Origin: Halosimplex aquaticum
GTDB taxonomy: Archaea > Halobacteriota > Halobacteria > Halobacteriales > Haloarculaceae
Reading direction: 5' to 3'
Assembly (NCBI RefSeq): GCF_028747785.1
Contig: NZ_CP118158.1
Location: forward strand, 3,038,001-3,102,000
DNA: 64,000 nucleotides
Part shown: positions 41,837-51,854 of the stretch, piece after piece
How the letters are laid out: each line of letters starts with the position of its first letter
How positions within the stretch are numbered: the first letter of the stretch is position 1
The notes under the pieces: generated by a model
Told to the model about the DNA's origin: nothing
What the model saw: the letters and a program-made list of their open reading frames with translations, nothing else
Database searches by the model: none
Position numbers and translations under genes: made by a program

Positions 41837-43641
41837 GTCAGCGTCCTCCAGACGATGTCCCAGCCGTTCCGTGCGCCGTCGAGGAGCAAGCCGGGAATGG
41901 CATCGACGCCGCCGATGGGCGCCGACAGCAGGGGCAGGATCGCGGGGAAGACCACGAGGCTCGCGACCATGCTCCCGACGTTCGTCAGGCCGGCGATGAG
42001 GATCAGTCGGAAGAGCGGCACCTCGCGCATCCGGGCGAAGATGTCGGCGATGGGCGCCTCCTCGTCGTCGAGGATCTCGTTGAGGCGGCCGATGTCGGCG
42101 ACGTTCACGTCGACGTAGCGCAACTCAACGTAGCCGGCGAACCAGCCGGGGGCCAAAAGCGGGTTGACGCTGGTCAGCCAGGCGACGCCGCCGCCGACGA
42201 GCGCGCTCGGCCAGTGCGCGCCGGCCAGTTTCGCGAGTCCGCCGGCGAGGATCCCGTTGACGAGGAACCACGCGACGAACAGTTCGAGCAGGAACCCGTT
42301 GCTCGCCCCGCCGAGCGCCAGCAGGACGAAGAAGACGAGGAAGCCGACGGTCATCGCGTAGCCCAGCGCCTTGTAGAGGTAGGCGGTGAGGCCGGTCCCC
42401 GACGCCTCGCCGACGAGCGACTCCATCGGCGGGAGGCTCTCGGGGTCGTCGAGGTAGCGCTCGATCCCCTCGCGGTGGCCGGCGCCGACGACGGCGACGA
42501 CGCTGTACCCGGCCTCGCGGAGCGCGACGAGGCGGTGGGCGATGAACGCGTCGCGCTCGTCGATGAGCGCCTCGGCGGCGCCCGGCGCGAACCGCCGGAA
42601 CTCCTCCATCATCGCCGTCACCACGTCGGCCTCGGTCAGTTCCTCGATGTCGATCTCCTCGATGTCTTCCTCCTCGTCGGCGACGAACTGCGCGAGGACG
42701 GCCCCGGCCAGCACGCCCAGCGCGACGCCGGCGAGCGCGCCGGCGGCGACGCCGGCGCCGACCTGGAGGACGAACCCGCCGATCGAGGCCAGCCGGTCGA
42801 CCGTCAGCGAGAGCGGACCGACGGCGAGGCCGCCGGTCGCGGCGATGGCGACGCCGACGACCGACCCGACCCCGACGCCGGCGGCGATCCGCGTGTAGGT
42901 CGTGTTCGGTATCGGGAGCGCGTCGAGCACACGCGCGAACGCCCCGTCGAACAGCGACCACAGCACCGCGCCGCCGACGGCCCCGGCGACGAGGCCGCCG
43001 ACGAGCGCGACGACGTTCGGACCGAGGGCCGCGACGATGTCGGCGCTCGCGAACCCGAACGCGCTCGCGGCGACCATGGCGACGGCGAAGCCGGCGAACG
43101 CGCCCATCGCGAGGCCCAGTCCGGTCCCGACGGCGATCGGCGAGCCGATGGCCAGCGTCAGGGTGCCGAGCATGGAGAGCTTCCGTAGCGGGCTCAGCCG
43201 CGCCCAGAAGCGCTGGACGGTCATCTGGATGTCCCGGTCGACGAGGGCGACGCCCAGGCCGTGTTCCTCGGCGGAGTCGATGGCCGCCATCATGTCGGCG
43301 CCGGGGTCGACGCCGAGCTTCTTCCCCAGCCGGGTCTGGACGTACGAGAGCATCCAGTAGGCCAGGAACTGGAAGACGGTGTTCCCCCGGAGCATGTCGC
43401 CGGGGTCGATGTCCTCGGGGGCCTCGCCTTTGAGCTGGCGATACCGACCCTCGTCGAGTTCGACGGCGACGACGTCCGGCTTGCGTTCGGCGATAGTCGT
43501 CTCGACGTCCTCGACGCTCTGCTGGGAGACGTGGGCGGTGCCGAGAACGTGGACTTCGCCCTCGCCGGCCTCGCGAGAGGGCGGGAGCGTCAGGTCCCCG
43601 TCGACGTCTCCGAGGTCGTCACCAGCGACGCGCTCGGTCAT
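41833..43641 (-). CDS. TraB family protein with membrane insertion
   Basis: A 602-aa protein. The N-terminal half of the TraB/GumN domain occupies residues 28-155 (VHVLGTAHVS with GxxH; DVVAVELDEGRYRQL; VALVDRDIQMTVQRFW). About 160 residues with five or so Gly/Ala-rich helices follow (157-320). The TraB fold then resumes (DIEELTEADVVTAMMEEF, IDERDAFIAHRL, VVAVVGAGHREGIERYL, to about 400) and ends with four more helices (about 420-590). TraB proteins include pheromone-shutdown PrgY and are proposed metallopeptidases, using the conserved GxxH motifs and Glu. The downstream M50 protease gene overlaps by 4 bp. Confidence 0.9.
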   Translation of the reverse strand: MTERVAGDDLGDVDGDLTLPPSREAGEGEVHVLGTAHVSQQSVEDVETTIAERKPDVVAVELDEGRYRQLKGEAPEDIDPGDMLRGNTVFQFLAYWMLSYVQTRLGKKLGVDPGADMMAAIDSAEEHGLGVALVDRDIQMTVQRFWARLSPLRKLSMLGTLTLAIGSPIAVGTGLGLAMGAFAGFAVAMVAASAFGFASADIVAALGPNVVALVGGLVAGAVGGAVLWSLFDGAFARVLDALPIPNTTYTRIAAGVGVGSVVGVAIAATGGLAVGPLSLTVDRLASIGGFVLQVGAGVAAGALAGVALGVLAGAVLAQFVADEEEDIEEIDIEELTEADVVTAMMEEFRRFAPGAAEALIDERDAFIAHRLVALREAGYSVVAVVGAGHREGIERYLDDPESLPPMESLVGEASGTGLTAYLYKALGYAMTVGFLVFFVLLALGGASNGFLLELFVAWFLVNGILAGGLAKLAGAHWPSALVGGGVAWLTSVNPLLAPGWFAGYVELRYVDVNVADIGRLNEILDDEEAPIADIFARMREVPLFRLILIAGLTNVGSMVASLVVFPAILPLLSAPIGGVDAIPGLLLDGARNGWDIVWRTLT

Positions 43642-43829
43642 TCACCCGCGCTACACGGGCGTCGGGTTTACCGTTGTCGGGACGCCGACGCCCCGTCCAG
43701 CGGGCGTCCGACCGCCGCTCCGGCCCGCACCTGATCGCTTGACGCTATTATCAAACAGAAACATAGACCTATCCAACTGTTCGGACAGGCGGGAGTGCAG
43801 CTATCAACGGGCGTAATTTGCCGGCAAAC

Positions 43830-43837
43830 TTTATATA
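43830..43837 (+). promoter_or_regulatory. TATA box of chemotaxis transducer gene
   Basis: TTTATATA lies 22-29 nt before ATG 43859, a near-ideal archaeal TATA box and leaderless spacing. The surrounding 100 bp is AT-rich for this genome. Confidence 0.65.
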
Positions 43838-43858
43838 TGGCAATTATCGTTTCCCGAT

Positions 43859-46800
43859 ATGGACCTGAAAATCAAGCTTGTGGCGCTCTTTCTTGCGATA
43901 TCGTTGATACCGCTATCAGCGGTCGGGGCGCTCGCGACGACGAACATGGGTGATCTCAACCAGCACGCGCAGAACCAGAGTTCGGAGTACCTGCGCACGG
44001 AGATCACGCGACAGCTCGACACGACAGTCGAGGCGAGACAGGACGGCATCCAGAACCAGATCGACGAACGCGGGGTCGGCGTTCGGGCGATGGCCTCCTC
44101 GGCGACCATGGAGAACTACCTCGCCGCGAGCGAGGGCGAGATGGACCTCGTCCAGCAGATGAGCGAGGACCAGGTCGGGTACGTGGCGCTACAGATGCGT
44201 AACTCGATCGAGAACGCCCGGCGGACGATCCTCGAATCCGACTACGACGGCCGCGCGTGGGAGGACCTCTCGGAAGCGGAGCAGCGCGAGGTCGAGCGCC
44301 GCGTCGAGGCCCAGATCGGCGGTACCGCGGGCGCCGGCACCGCCCCCAACGGGACGATGTACCAGACGTTCCAGCCGGGGTACATCGGCAACACCGGCTA
44401 CGCGTACATCACCGACCTGGAGTCGAACGTGATCATCCACCACAGCCTCGAGGAGGGCTACAATCTGAAGCGTGACGCCGGCGGGACGCTCACGGTGTTC
44501 GAAGACATCAAAAAGCGGATCCAGAACGACGAGGCGATCCGCTCCGGCGAGAAGTGGGGCGTCGCCCAGTACGACTGGGAGGACACGACCCAGGAGGGCA
44601 ACCCGGTCGAGACGAAGTTCATCTCCTACACCTACTACGAGCCGTTCGACTGGATCCTGGCGCCGAGCGTCTACTACTACGAACTCCAGCAGACGGCGCT
44701 GAAGGACGCGAAACAGCGGACCGCGTCCTCCTTCGAGCGGTCGCTGCAGACCCAGACGATGACCGTCGGCGACACCGAGTCGCCGGTCTTCGAGGCGATC
44801 ACGTACGTCGACGCCCAGGGGGAGGCCGTCGTCCGGACCGAGCGCTCGGGCGGACAGGTCGACACCGCGACCTCCGGACTCGGTTCCTACGCGGACGCGG
44901 CGTGGTTCAAGCAGGCGAAGTCCATGTCGGACGGTGAGACGTACTTCGGCGACGTCCGGACCGTCGACGGCAGCGAGCGGATGGCCATCTCGACGCCCGT
45001 CTACTACGACGGCCAGTTCAAGGGCGTCGTCGCGGCGCAGTTCAACTACTCGCTCGTCACCGAGACCACAAACTCGGTCTCCGTCGGTGACAGCGGGTAC
45101 CTCTACGTCCTGAACGAGGACGGCAAGATCGTCAGCCACCCGGACCACTCCGTCGTCGCGTCCGGGACCGACGCCGCGGCCGGTGAGTACGGCGCCGAAC
45201 TCGGCGACATCGTCACCGAGCGGATGCTCGCCGGGGAGTCCGGCATGGCGACCCACACGAAGACCGTCGACGGCGAGAACGTCACTCGCTACGTCGACTA
45301 CGCGCCGTTGCACTTCGGGAACAAGCAGTTCACGCTCGTCGCGACGGTGCCCGAGTCCGACGTGAACGAGCCGATCGCCGCGCTCGGCGCGTCGCTCCAG
45401 AAGAAGGCAGACAGCGCGCGGAACCTCATGATCGGGCTGATCGCCATCGCCGCGGTCGTCGTCGCCGGCGCCGGCTACGGCGCGGCGCGGTACATCTCCC
45501 GCCCGATCGTCCAGATCAAAGCGCGCGCCGCCGCGATGTCGCAGGGCCGCTTCGACGACGATACGGACATCTCCGCCGGGAACGACGAGATCGGGGAGAT
45601 GGTCGACGCGTTCGACGAGATGCAGGCGAACATGAACCGACAGGTCGACCAGATCGAGGCCGTCGGCGAGGCGCTGCAGGGCGGCGACCTCGACGACGAC
45701 CTGGAGACGGACCTGCCCGGCAAGTTCGGCGACATCATGACCTCGCTCGAGGCCGGGATGAGCGCGCTCGGGACGAGCTTCGCGGAGATCAGCCGCGCGA
45801 GCGCGAACGTCAGCGCCGGCCAGCTCGACCAGGACCTGGAGACGGACCTGCCCGGCGAGTACGGCGAGGTGATGACCGAACTCGACGAGGGGCTCGAACA
45901 GCTCTCCGAGAGCTTCGACGAACTCGAGACGGTCAGCGCGGACCTCCGCGACGGCCGCCTCGCCCAGGAGCTGGAGACGGACCTGCCCGGCGACTACGGC
46001 GACGTGCTCGAGAACATCGACGAGGGACTGGACTCCGTCGACGAGAGCGTCGCCCGCGTCCAGGAGATCGCCGAGGAAGTGCGGACCGCGAGCGGCGACG
46101 TGGCCGCCAGCACCGAGGAGATCGAGGCCGCCAGCGAGGACGTCGCGGGCTCGGTCCAGGAGATCTCCCACGGCGCCGACCGACAGGCGGAGAACTTAGA
46201 GGAGGCCGCCGACGAGATGAACGAGATGTCCGCGACCGTCGAGGAGATCGCCTCTTCCTCCGCCGACGTGGCCGAGACCGCCCGCGCGGCGGCCGAGCAG
46301 GCCGACGCCGGTCGCGACCAGGCCGCCGAGGCCTCGACGGAGATCCGCGACATCGAAGACGAGACCGAGCAGGCCGCCGAGCAGGTCGCGGCGCTGCAGG
46401 CCGAGATGGACGAGATCAGCGAGATCGTCGGCATGATCAACGAGATCGCCGAGCAGACGAACATGCTCGCGCTCAACGCGTCGATCGAGGCGGCCAACGC
46501 CGGCGAGGCCGGCGAAGGGTTCGCCGTCGTCGCCGACGAGATCAAGGGGCTGGCCGCCGAGGCCAGCGAGGCGACCGACGAGGTCGAGGAGCGCATCACC
46601 GACATCCAGTCGACGACCGGCGAGACGGTCGACGACATCGACAGCATGCGCGAGCGCGTCGAGTCCGGCGTCGCCACCATCGAGGAGGCCATCGAGATGT
46701 TCGGCGACATCGCCGAGGCCGTCGAGGCCGCCGAGAGCGGCGTCCGGGAGATCAGCGACGCGACCGACGACCAGGCCGCCTCGACCGAGGAGGTCGTCGC

Positions 46801-47125
46801 CATGGTCGACGAGGTGAGCACGGTCAGCGAGGAGACCGCCGCCGAGGCGACGAACGTCTCCTCGGCCTCCGAGGAGCAGGCCGCCTCGATCAACAGCGTC
46901 TCCCAGAACGTCCAGGAGATGGCCGGCCTCGCCGCCGACCTGGAGGAACTGGTCGACGAGTTCGAGGTGAGCGAGGCCGACGCGGTCGGCGACACCGACG
47001 ACGACACCGACTCGGGGGCCGACGCGCTGGACGCCCTCGACGACGAGACGGGCCTCGACGCGGACGGGGCGACCGACCTGCCCGCCAGCACCGACGGCGG
47101 CCGGGACGCCGCCGGCGACCGCTAA
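43859..47125 (+). CDS. Methyl-accepting chemotaxis transducer (dCache, poly-HAMP, MCP signalling domain)
   Basis: A 1088-aa membrane receptor. TM1 is at residues about 7-28. The extracellular dCache-type ligand domain spans about 35-515 ([33 protein letters not shown]). TM2 lies at about 524-543. A first HAMP (about 545-600) is followed by three units repeating exactly every 45 residues, each with LETDLPG then an aromatic-Gly. The MCP domain covers about 730-1040, with hairpin tip [36 protein letters not shown]. The acidic tail has no obvious CheR pentapeptide. It senses an external small molecule and controls CheA, as in haloarchaeal Htr proteins. No other che gene is in the window. Confidence 0.96.
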   Translation: MDLKIKLVALFLAISLIPLSAVGALATTNMGDLNQHAQNQSSEYLRTEITRQLDTTVEARQDGIQNQIDERGVGVRAMASSATMENYLAASEGEMDLVQQMSEDQVGYVALQMRNSIENARRTILESDYDGRAWEDLSEAEQREVERRVEAQIGGTAGAGTAPNGTMYQTFQPGYIGNTGYAYITDLESNVIIHHSLEEGYNLKRDAGGTLTVFEDIKKRIQNDEAIRSGEKWGVAQYDWEDTTQEGNPVETKFISYTYYEPFDWILAPSVYYYELQQTALKDAKQRTASSFERSLQTQTMTVGDTESPVFEAITYVDAQGEAVVRTERSGGQVDTATSGLGSYADAAWFKQAKSMSDGETYFGDVRTVDGSERMAISTPVYYDGQFKGVVAAQFNYSLVTETTNSVSVGDSGYLYVLNEDGKIVSHPDHSVVASGTDAAAGEYGAELGDIVTERMLAGESGMATHTKTVDGENVTRYVDYAPLHFGNKQFTLVATVPESDVNEPIAALGASLQKKADSARNLMIGLIAIAAVVVAGAGYGAARYISRPIVQIKARAAAMSQGRFDDDTDISAGNDEIGEMVDAFDEMQANMNRQVDQIEAVGEALQGGDLDDDLETDLPGKFGDIMTSLEAGMSALGTSFAEISRASANVSAGQLDQDLETDLPGEYGEVMTELDEGLEQLSESFDELETVSADLRDGRLAQELETDLPGDYGDVLENIDEGLDSVDESVARVQEIAEEVRTASGDVAASTEEIEAASEDVAGSVQEISHGADRQAENLEEAADEMNEMSATVEEIASSSADVAETARAAAEQADAGRDQAAEASTEIRDIEDETEQAAEQVAALQAEMDEISEIVGMINEIAEQTNMLALNASIEAANAGEAGEGFAVVADEIKGLAAEASEATDEVEERITDIQSTTGETVDDIDSMRERVESGVATIEEAIEMFGDIAEAVEAAESGVREISDATDDQAASTEEVVAMVDEVSTVSEETAAEATNVSSASEEQAASINSVSQNVQEMAGLAADLEELVDEFEVSEADAVGDTDDDTDSGADALDALDDETGLDADGATDLPASTDGGRDAAGDR

Positions 47126-47222
47126 GCCGTCGCCGCCCGCTATTTCTTTCGACGACGCTCGCCGTCGTTTCGAGGCCGCTCGATGCCGTTTCGGGGCCGA
47201 TCGCTGCTCGTTCGACGACGGA

Positions 47223-48233
47223 CTACGACTCGGAGACGTATCGCTCGTCGAGCACCCGGGCGAGCGTCTTGAACAGCCCGACGACGATCGGGCCGTAGAA
47301 CAGCCCCATGACGCCGAAGGCGTAGACGCCGCCGAAGACGCCGACGAGGATCGTCGCCGAGTGCAGCGACGACTCCCGGTCGACCACGCGCGCACGCAGG
47401 TAGTCGTCGACGACGGCGACGGCGGTCATCCCGTAGACGACGAGGAACGCGGCCGCGAGCAGCCGGTTCTGGAGTCCGAGGTAGAGTGCCGCCGGGCCGA
47501 GGACGCCGGCGACGCCGAGGACCGGGAACAGCTCCAGGACCATCATCACGAACGACCAGAACAGCACGTCGGGGATGCCGACGACGAAGAGGCCGACGCC
47601 CGCGACGGCCCCCTGGACGACGGCGACGAACACGTGCCCCTTCAGGACGGCCCAGGTCGTCTGGTAGGCCTCCTCGTGGAGTTCCGCGGTCGTCTCGTCG
47701 TTCAGCGGGAGCCGGTCCTCGACCCAGTCGATCAGGCTGTCGCCGTCGACGAGGAGGTAGTAGAGGACGAACAGGAACAGCACGGCGCCGAGGAAGAAGT
47801 CGGTCGTCGCGCTGACGAGCATCGACACGTCGCCGAACAGCAGTTCGGCCACGCGCCGGGGTACCGACTCGACGATGGACTCCAGGGGCACCTCGACCCC
47901 GAGCAGGTTCTCGATCCGCCGCTCGGCCGCGTTCCCGGCCGGGAACCCCTGCAGCACCGTCGACAGGTCCGTCAGACCGGACGGCGCGGCAACCACCAGG
48001 ACGGCCACGATGGCCGCGACCGCTGTGAGCGAGAGCGTTACCAGCCCGAAGGCGGCCACCTTCTCGCCCGCCCGCGGCGCGAGTCGGCGCTGGGCGGGGG
48101 CGAGCAGCACGGCCAGCAGGAGGGCGGCCAGCAGCGCCGTCAGGAACGGGCGGACGATCAGCACCAGCAGGTAGGCGAACACCGTCAGGAGCGCGACGAA
48201 GAAGCCGACCCGGAGGGTCGACGAGCGCACCAT
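47223..48233 (-). CDS. AI-2E family transporter (PerM/TqsA-like)
   Basis: A 336-aa membrane protein from ATG 48233. It has about eight hydrophobic segments in the family order: two N-terminal helix pairs (VGFFVALLTVFAYLLVLIVRPFLTALLAALLLAVLLAP), a soluble segment with VPRRVAELLF, then C-terminal helices including GVLGPAALYLG and GVFGGVYAFGVMGLFYGPIVVGLFKTL, which is the diagnostic GxxGxxxGPxxG-type ending. Members export autoinducer-2 (TqsA) or act as Na+/H+ antiporters. An AI-2 role is not implied in an archaeon. It is convergent with the chemotaxis transducer (97 bp between ends). Confidence 0.88.
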   Translation of the reverse strand: MVRSSTLRVGFFVALLTVFAYLLVLIVRPFLTALLAALLLAVLLAPAQRRLAPRAGEKVAAFGLVTLSLTAVAAIVAVLVVAAPSGLTDLSTVLQGFPAGNAAERRIENLLGVEVPLESIVESVPRRVAELLFGDVSMLVSATTDFFLGAVLFLFVLYYLLVDGDSLIDWVEDRLPLNDETTAELHEEAYQTTWAVLKGHVFVAVVQGAVAGVGLFVVGIPDVLFWSFVMMVLELFPVLGVAGVLGPAALYLGLQNRLLAAAFLVVYGMTAVAVVDDYLRARVVDRESSLHSATILVGVFGGVYAFGVMGLFYGPIVVGLFKTLARVLDERYVSES

Positions 48234-48242
48234 CAGGACCAC

Positions 48243-48546
48243 CGATCGACCGCGACCGACCCGGCGCGATTCGGGCCGGCCGGCTCGGAGAGGCTACGCA
48301 TTCGCACGGTCGATCGGAGGAGTCCCGGCCCAAAGGGCCTTGATCCCGGTTACTCCGGATCGGTTGCGGGCTACGTGTCGATTCCCTGTTCGGCCGAGGC
48401 GCGACAGCGGTCAACCGACTGCGGCGGCCCGCGGGCGGTGCTCGGTGACCGCCGCGTCTGAGAAACCGATCGAGCGGAGAGAAGCGACGACAGAAGGGAT
48501 GAAACGGCAGCCGAGCGTCGTTCGGGAAGCGAACGCAGGCGGCGGC
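48243..48546. other. 304-bp gap without a recognisable gene
   Basis: This lies between the AI-2E transporter start and the PCNA stop. Composition is that of the genome, with no TATA box clear enough to report. All frames give Arg-rich or short ORFs, and no repeat or structured RNA was recognised. Confidence 0.5.
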
Positions 48547-49290
48547 TTACTCGCTCTGGATGCGCGGTGCGAGCATGAACGTGACCTGCCCCTCGCCCTC
48601 GGCGATGTCGAAGTGCATCTTGACGGGGAACTCCTCGCCGAGTTCCATGCGCACCTCGGCGTCCTTCGGGATGGCCTTGTTCATGTCCTTCAGGTAGTCG
48701 AGCGAGAACAGCGAGTGGGCGGTGCCCGCCGTCAGGTCGATGAGGTCCTCGCGGGTGAGTTCGAGGTGGACGTCGTCGGTGTCGCCCTCGGCGTCGACGT
48801 AGAAGTACTCGTCGGCCTCGTTGACGCCCAGCGCGATGTGGTCGGAGACCATGTCCGCGGCCGTGACCGCGCGGTCGATGTCCCGGCCCTCGATGACGAT
48901 CTCGGCGGCGAGATCGAGGTCGGGCAGGTCCGGTTCCTGGCGGATCGAGTCGGGGTCGATGAGCGCCAGGGTGTACTCCAGCCCGTCGATGGCGATGTGG
49001 AGCTTGCGGGTCTCCTCGTCGAGTTCGAGGTGGACGAGCTGGTCGGCGTCGGCCATGCCGGCGATGTCTTCCAGCCGCGAGAGGTTGACGCCGATGACGC
49101 CGCCGTCGGTCTCGTAGGACTCGAAGGCCGAGGCCGAGAGCGTGAGATCGACCATGCCGACGTTGGCCGGGTCGACCGCCCGGATCTCCAGTCCCTCCTC
49201 TTCGAGGTGGATCTTGCACTCGTCCACCAGCACGCTCACGGAGTCCAGCGTCGTCCGGAGCGTGTCCGCGCTCACGATAGCGTTGAACAT
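48547..49290 (-). CDS. pcn: DNA polymerase sliding clamp (PCNA)
   Basis: A 247-aa clamp protein, the standard PCNA length, from ATG 49290. It begins [29 protein letters not shown], followed by the [12 protein letters not shown] strand, the interdomain loop region (about 115-130, [19 protein letters not shown]) and the C-terminal [12 protein letters not shown]. Two PCNA folds form each monomer of the trimeric ring that tethers PolB/PolD, Fen1, ligase and RFC. The surface is extremely acidic. TATA-like CTTTTTAATGG on this strand (49314-49324) sits 24-34 nt upstream. An in-frame extension to 49317 would overlap that box and is rejected. Confidence 0.98.
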   Translation of the reverse strand: MFNAIVSADTLRTTLDSVSVLVDECKIHLEEEGLEIRAVDPANVGMVDLTLSASAFESYETDGGVIGVNLSRLEDIAGMADADQLVHLELDEETRKLHIAIDGLEYTLALIDPDSIRQEPDLPDLDLAAEIVIEGRDIDRAVTAADMVSDHIALGVNEADEYFYVDAEGDTDDVHLELTREDLIDLTAGTAHSLFSLDYLKDMNKAIPKDAEVRMELGEEFPVKMHFDIAEGEGQVTFMLAPRIQSE

Positions 49291-49313
49291 CTTGCCCGCG
49301 GCTACGCCCCCAT

Positions 49314-49324
49314 CCATTAAAAAG
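49314..49324 (-). promoter_or_regulatory. TATA box of PCNA gene
   Basis: On the minus strand CTTTTTAATGG ends 24 nt before the PCNA ATG at 49290, suggesting a leaderless transcript. Confidence 0.6.
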
Positions 49325-49453
49325 TCCCTTCTTTACCCGCGAGTGCGCGCGTGTCGCGGTGACAGGCGCCACCGGGTTCGAGCGAGCGCGGACGCTCGCT
49401 GCCTGCGAATGCACCCACCGGTCTTAGGCACGCGAGGACACAACGACGACCGT

Positions 49454-50155
49454 ATGCCAGCACCAGCGAGCGACGGCGACCGATCGGTCGACCGGGGCGA
49501 CGGAGCTGTCGGCGACGCCGCGCGGGAATCGGGGCTGACGCGGCGGTCGGTGCTGACGGGGGCCGGCGTGGCGCTGGGGTCGGGGGTCGTCGGTGCGGCC
49601 GGGCTCGGGGGTGCAAGCGGCGTCGCCGCTGGCCAGATCACCGAGGCCGCGGCGATCCCGGAGGTGACGCGGTGGGAGAACGACAACATCGCCGGGTTCA
49701 TGATCCACGTCGGGGGGTCGACGTCTCCGGCACAGGTCCGAGTGGCCGAGGACTGCACCGTGCCCGGCAGCGACACCTGGCCGCCCGAGACGATGCTCGC
49801 GTACGACGCCCAGATCATCAACGCCAAAGGGGAGGGCGCGCCGGAGGAGGAGGAGACGACGCTGTACATCGGCGAGTCGGTCGACGTGGCGCCTGGACAG
49901 CTGTACATCATCAACCGCTTCAACCGCTGTGGTAGCGGCTTCGTCGGCGTCACGCTCGAACAGATCGGTCGCTCGGACGTGGGGGCCAACCCCGACGACG
50001 CCGGTAACGGACAGGGCACCGTCACGACGGCCGATCCAGATGGCGGCGGCGAGGGTTTCGGCGGTAGCGGACCGGGATTCGGGCCGCTCGCCGCCCTGGC
50101 CGGCCTCCTCGGTGGCGGCGCGCTCCTCCGGTGGCGCGACGACGCCGAGGAGTAA
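49454..50155 (+). CDS. Tat-exported surface protein with PGF-CTERM anchor
   Basis: A 233-aa protein from ATG 49454. A twin-arginine signal (LTRRSVLTGAGVALGSGVVGAAGL, about residues 28-51) is preceded by an acidic n-region. The mature domain (about 60-180) is beta-rich with two Cys (EDCTVPG; NRCGSG). It is followed by a Gly/Asp/Thr-rich stalk and a C-terminal PGFGPLAALAGLLGGGALL helix then RWRDDAEE. That tripartite PGF-helix-basic end is the sorting signal processed by archaeosortase ArtA and replaced by a lipid anchor. Function of the mature domain is unknown. Confidence 0.8.
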   Translation: MPAPASDGDRSVDRGDGAVGDAARESGLTRRSVLTGAGVALGSGVVGAAGLGGASGVAAGQITEAAAIPEVTRWENDNIAGFMIHVGGSTSPAQVRVAEDCTVPGSDTWPPETMLAYDAQIINAKGEGAPEEEETTLYIGESVDVAPGQLYIINRFNRCGSGFVGVTLEQIGRSDVGANPDDAGNGQGTVTTADPDGGGEGFGGSGPGFGPLAALAGLLGGGALLRWRDDAEE

Positions 50156-50190
50156 CCCTCGCCCCGGGCGCGGCCTCGTTCGTTACGTAC

Positions 50191-50200
50191 ATTTATGTAT
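50191..50200 (+). promoter_or_regulatory. TATA box of spo0M gene
   Basis: ATTTATGTAT lies 26-35 nt before ATG 50226; leaderless spacing. Confidence 0.55.
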
Positions 50201-50225
50201 CGAGCCGCGGGAACTATCGGATGGA

Positions 50226-50960
50226 ATGAAGAAGATCCTCGCGTCAGTCGGCATCGGTAACGCGACTGTCGACACTGTCCTCCACGACCAGACGGTACGG
50301 CCGGGCGAGTCGGTCGACGCCGTCGTACAGGTCGAGGGCGGCGACGCCGAACAGACCGTCGACCGGATCGAACTGGACGTCGAGACCCGCTACCGCGGCG
50401 AAGAGGGCTACGAGGAGGCGACCGTCGATCGCTTCCACCTCACCGACGGGTTCACCGTCGAGCCCGGCGAGTCGACGAGCTACGAGACGGCCCTCTCGAT
50501 CCCCTACGCGACGCCGCTGACCATGGGCGACGCGTCGGTGTGGGTCGACACCGACCTGGAGGTGTCGATGGCCGTCGACCCCGAGGACAAAGATCGGCTG
50601 GAGGTCCGCCCCACCGAGCGCATGCAGACGGTCTTCGACGCCGCCGAGGACCTGGGCCTCTCGTTCCGGACCGCCGACTGCGAGGCCGACCCCTACGGCC
50701 GCTACACCGACCGCCGGTTCGTCCAGGAGTTCGAGTTCCGCCCGTCGGAGGGGCCCTTCCGGGGCGAACTGGACGAGCTCGAACTGGTCTTCGACCCCTC
50801 GCCGGAGGCGCTGACCGTCTACGCCGAGGTCGACCGCCGCGGCGGACTCCTCAGCGAACTCGCCGACGCCGACGAACGGAAGACGAGCTTCGCCCTCCCC
50901 GAAGCCGACCCCGACGCCGCGCGCTCGCAGCTCGAGGGGACGATCGACCGGCTGGTCTGA
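50226..50960 (+). CDS. SpoOM (sporulation-control protein) family, arrestin-like
   Basis: A 244-aa soluble protein of the Spo0M family. The opening MKKILASVGIGNATVDTVLHD and RPGESVDAVVQVEGGDAEQTVDRIELDVETRY are diagnostic. The N-terminal half is an arrestin-like beta sandwich and the second half (after RMQTVFDAAEDLGLSFR) another beta domain with FVQEFEFRPS. Spo0M controls sporulation stage 0 in Bacillus and interacts with cytoskeletal or division proteins; archaea do not sporulate and the haloarchaeal role is unknown. ATG 50226 is set by the TATA box upstream; an earlier ATG at 50221 hits a stop at once. Confidence 0.9.
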   Translation: MKKILASVGIGNATVDTVLHDQTVRPGESVDAVVQVEGGDAEQTVDRIELDVETRYRGEEGYEEATVDRFHLTDGFTVEPGESTSYETALSIPYATPLTMGDASVWVDTDLEVSMAVDPEDKDRLEVRPTERMQTVFDAAEDLGLSFRTADCEADPYGRYTDRRFVQEFEFRPSEGPFRGELDELELVFDPSPEALTVYAEVDRRGGLLSELADADERKTSFALPEADPDAARSQLEGTIDRLV

Positions 50961-51043
50961 CCCTCGGACCTCGCCCGCGCGCTCGCGTCTCTCCCGTCGC
51001 CGGAACGACACCCCTAACCGCGTCGGCGGGGTATCCGTGGCCA

Positions 51044-51829
51044 ATGAGCGGCAAGGACGAGTACTACAACAGGGCCAAACAGGAGGGCTATCGCGCCCGC
51101 TCGGCGTACAAGCTCCAGCAACTGGACCGGACCGCGGGGCTGTTCGGGTCGGGCAACACCGTCGTCGACCTGGGCGCCGCACCGGGCGGGTGGCTCCAGG
51201 TCGCCGCCGAGGAGGTCGACGAACACGGCACCGTCGTCGGCGTCGACCGCCAGCGCATCGACCCGCTGGACGAGCACGACAACGTCGAGTACGTCCGCGG
51301 CGACATCACCGAGGACTCGACTATCGAGGAGGTCGTCGAGCGCGTCGGCGCCGCGGGCGACGAGCGTCCGGTCGACGTCGTCCTCTCGGACATGGCGCCG
51401 AACATGACCGGCGACTACGACCTCGACCACGCCCGCTCGGTCCACCTCGCCCGGCAGGCCTTCGAGGTCGCCGACCAGGTGCTCGACTCCGGCGGCGACC
51501 TCGCCGTGAAGGTCTTCGACGGACAGGACGTCGCTCCCCTCCAGGAAGACATGGAGGAGCAGTTCGAGTACGTCCGACAGGTCCGCCCCGACGCCTCGCG
51601 GGACTCCTCCTCGGAGCTCTACCTCGTCGCGAAGGGGTACCTGACGGCCCCCGTCCGCGAGGGCGACACGCTCGACGTCGAGATCGTCGACATCGGGAGC
51701 GACGGCGACGGCGTCGCCAAGGTAGAGGGCTACACGCTGTTCGTCTCCGGCGTCGAGGAAGGCGAGACGCTCGAAGTCCGCGTCGACGACGTGAAACCGA
51801 ACTTCGGGTTCGCACAGCCCGTCGAGTGA
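51044..51829 (+). CDS. rlmE: 23S rRNA (uridine-2'-O)-methyltransferase RlmE/FtsJ with TRAM domain
   Basis: A 261-aa enzyme. The FtsJ motifs are complete: RSAYKLQQLD (catalytic K23), SAM motif VVDLGAAPGGWLQVAAE (about residues 40-56), the catalytic D in LSDMAPNMTG, K in AVKVFDGQD, and E in SSELYLVAKG, making the K-D-K-E tetrad. A C-terminal TRAM domain (about 200-258; REGDTLDVEIVDIGSDGDGVAKVEGYTLFV) is the haloarchaeal addition that helps bind RNA. It 2'-O-methylates the A-loop uridine of 23S rRNA. Single gene on this strand, convergent with rio1. Confidence 0.96.
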   Translation: MSGKDEYYNRAKQEGYRARSAYKLQQLDRTAGLFGSGNTVVDLGAAPGGWLQVAAEEVDEHGTVVGVDRQRIDPLDEHDNVEYVRGDITEDSTIEEVVERVGAAGDERPVDVVLSDMAPNMTGDYDLDHARSVHLARQAFEVADQVLDSGGDLAVKVFDGQDVAPLQEDMEEQFEYVRQVRPDASRDSSSELYLVAKGYLTAPVREGDTLDVEIVDIGSDGDGVAKVEGYTLFVSGVEEGETLEVRVDDVKPNFGFAQPVE

Positions 51830-51854
51830 CCCCGGTCGAATCGCGCGTTCGCGG

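Noticed and set aside
45701..45991. Repeat in the transducer gene considered as a mobile or tandem DNA repeat
   Set aside because: It stays in frame with a 45-residue period and falls in the HAMP-rich stalk, so it is best read as protein domain repetition.
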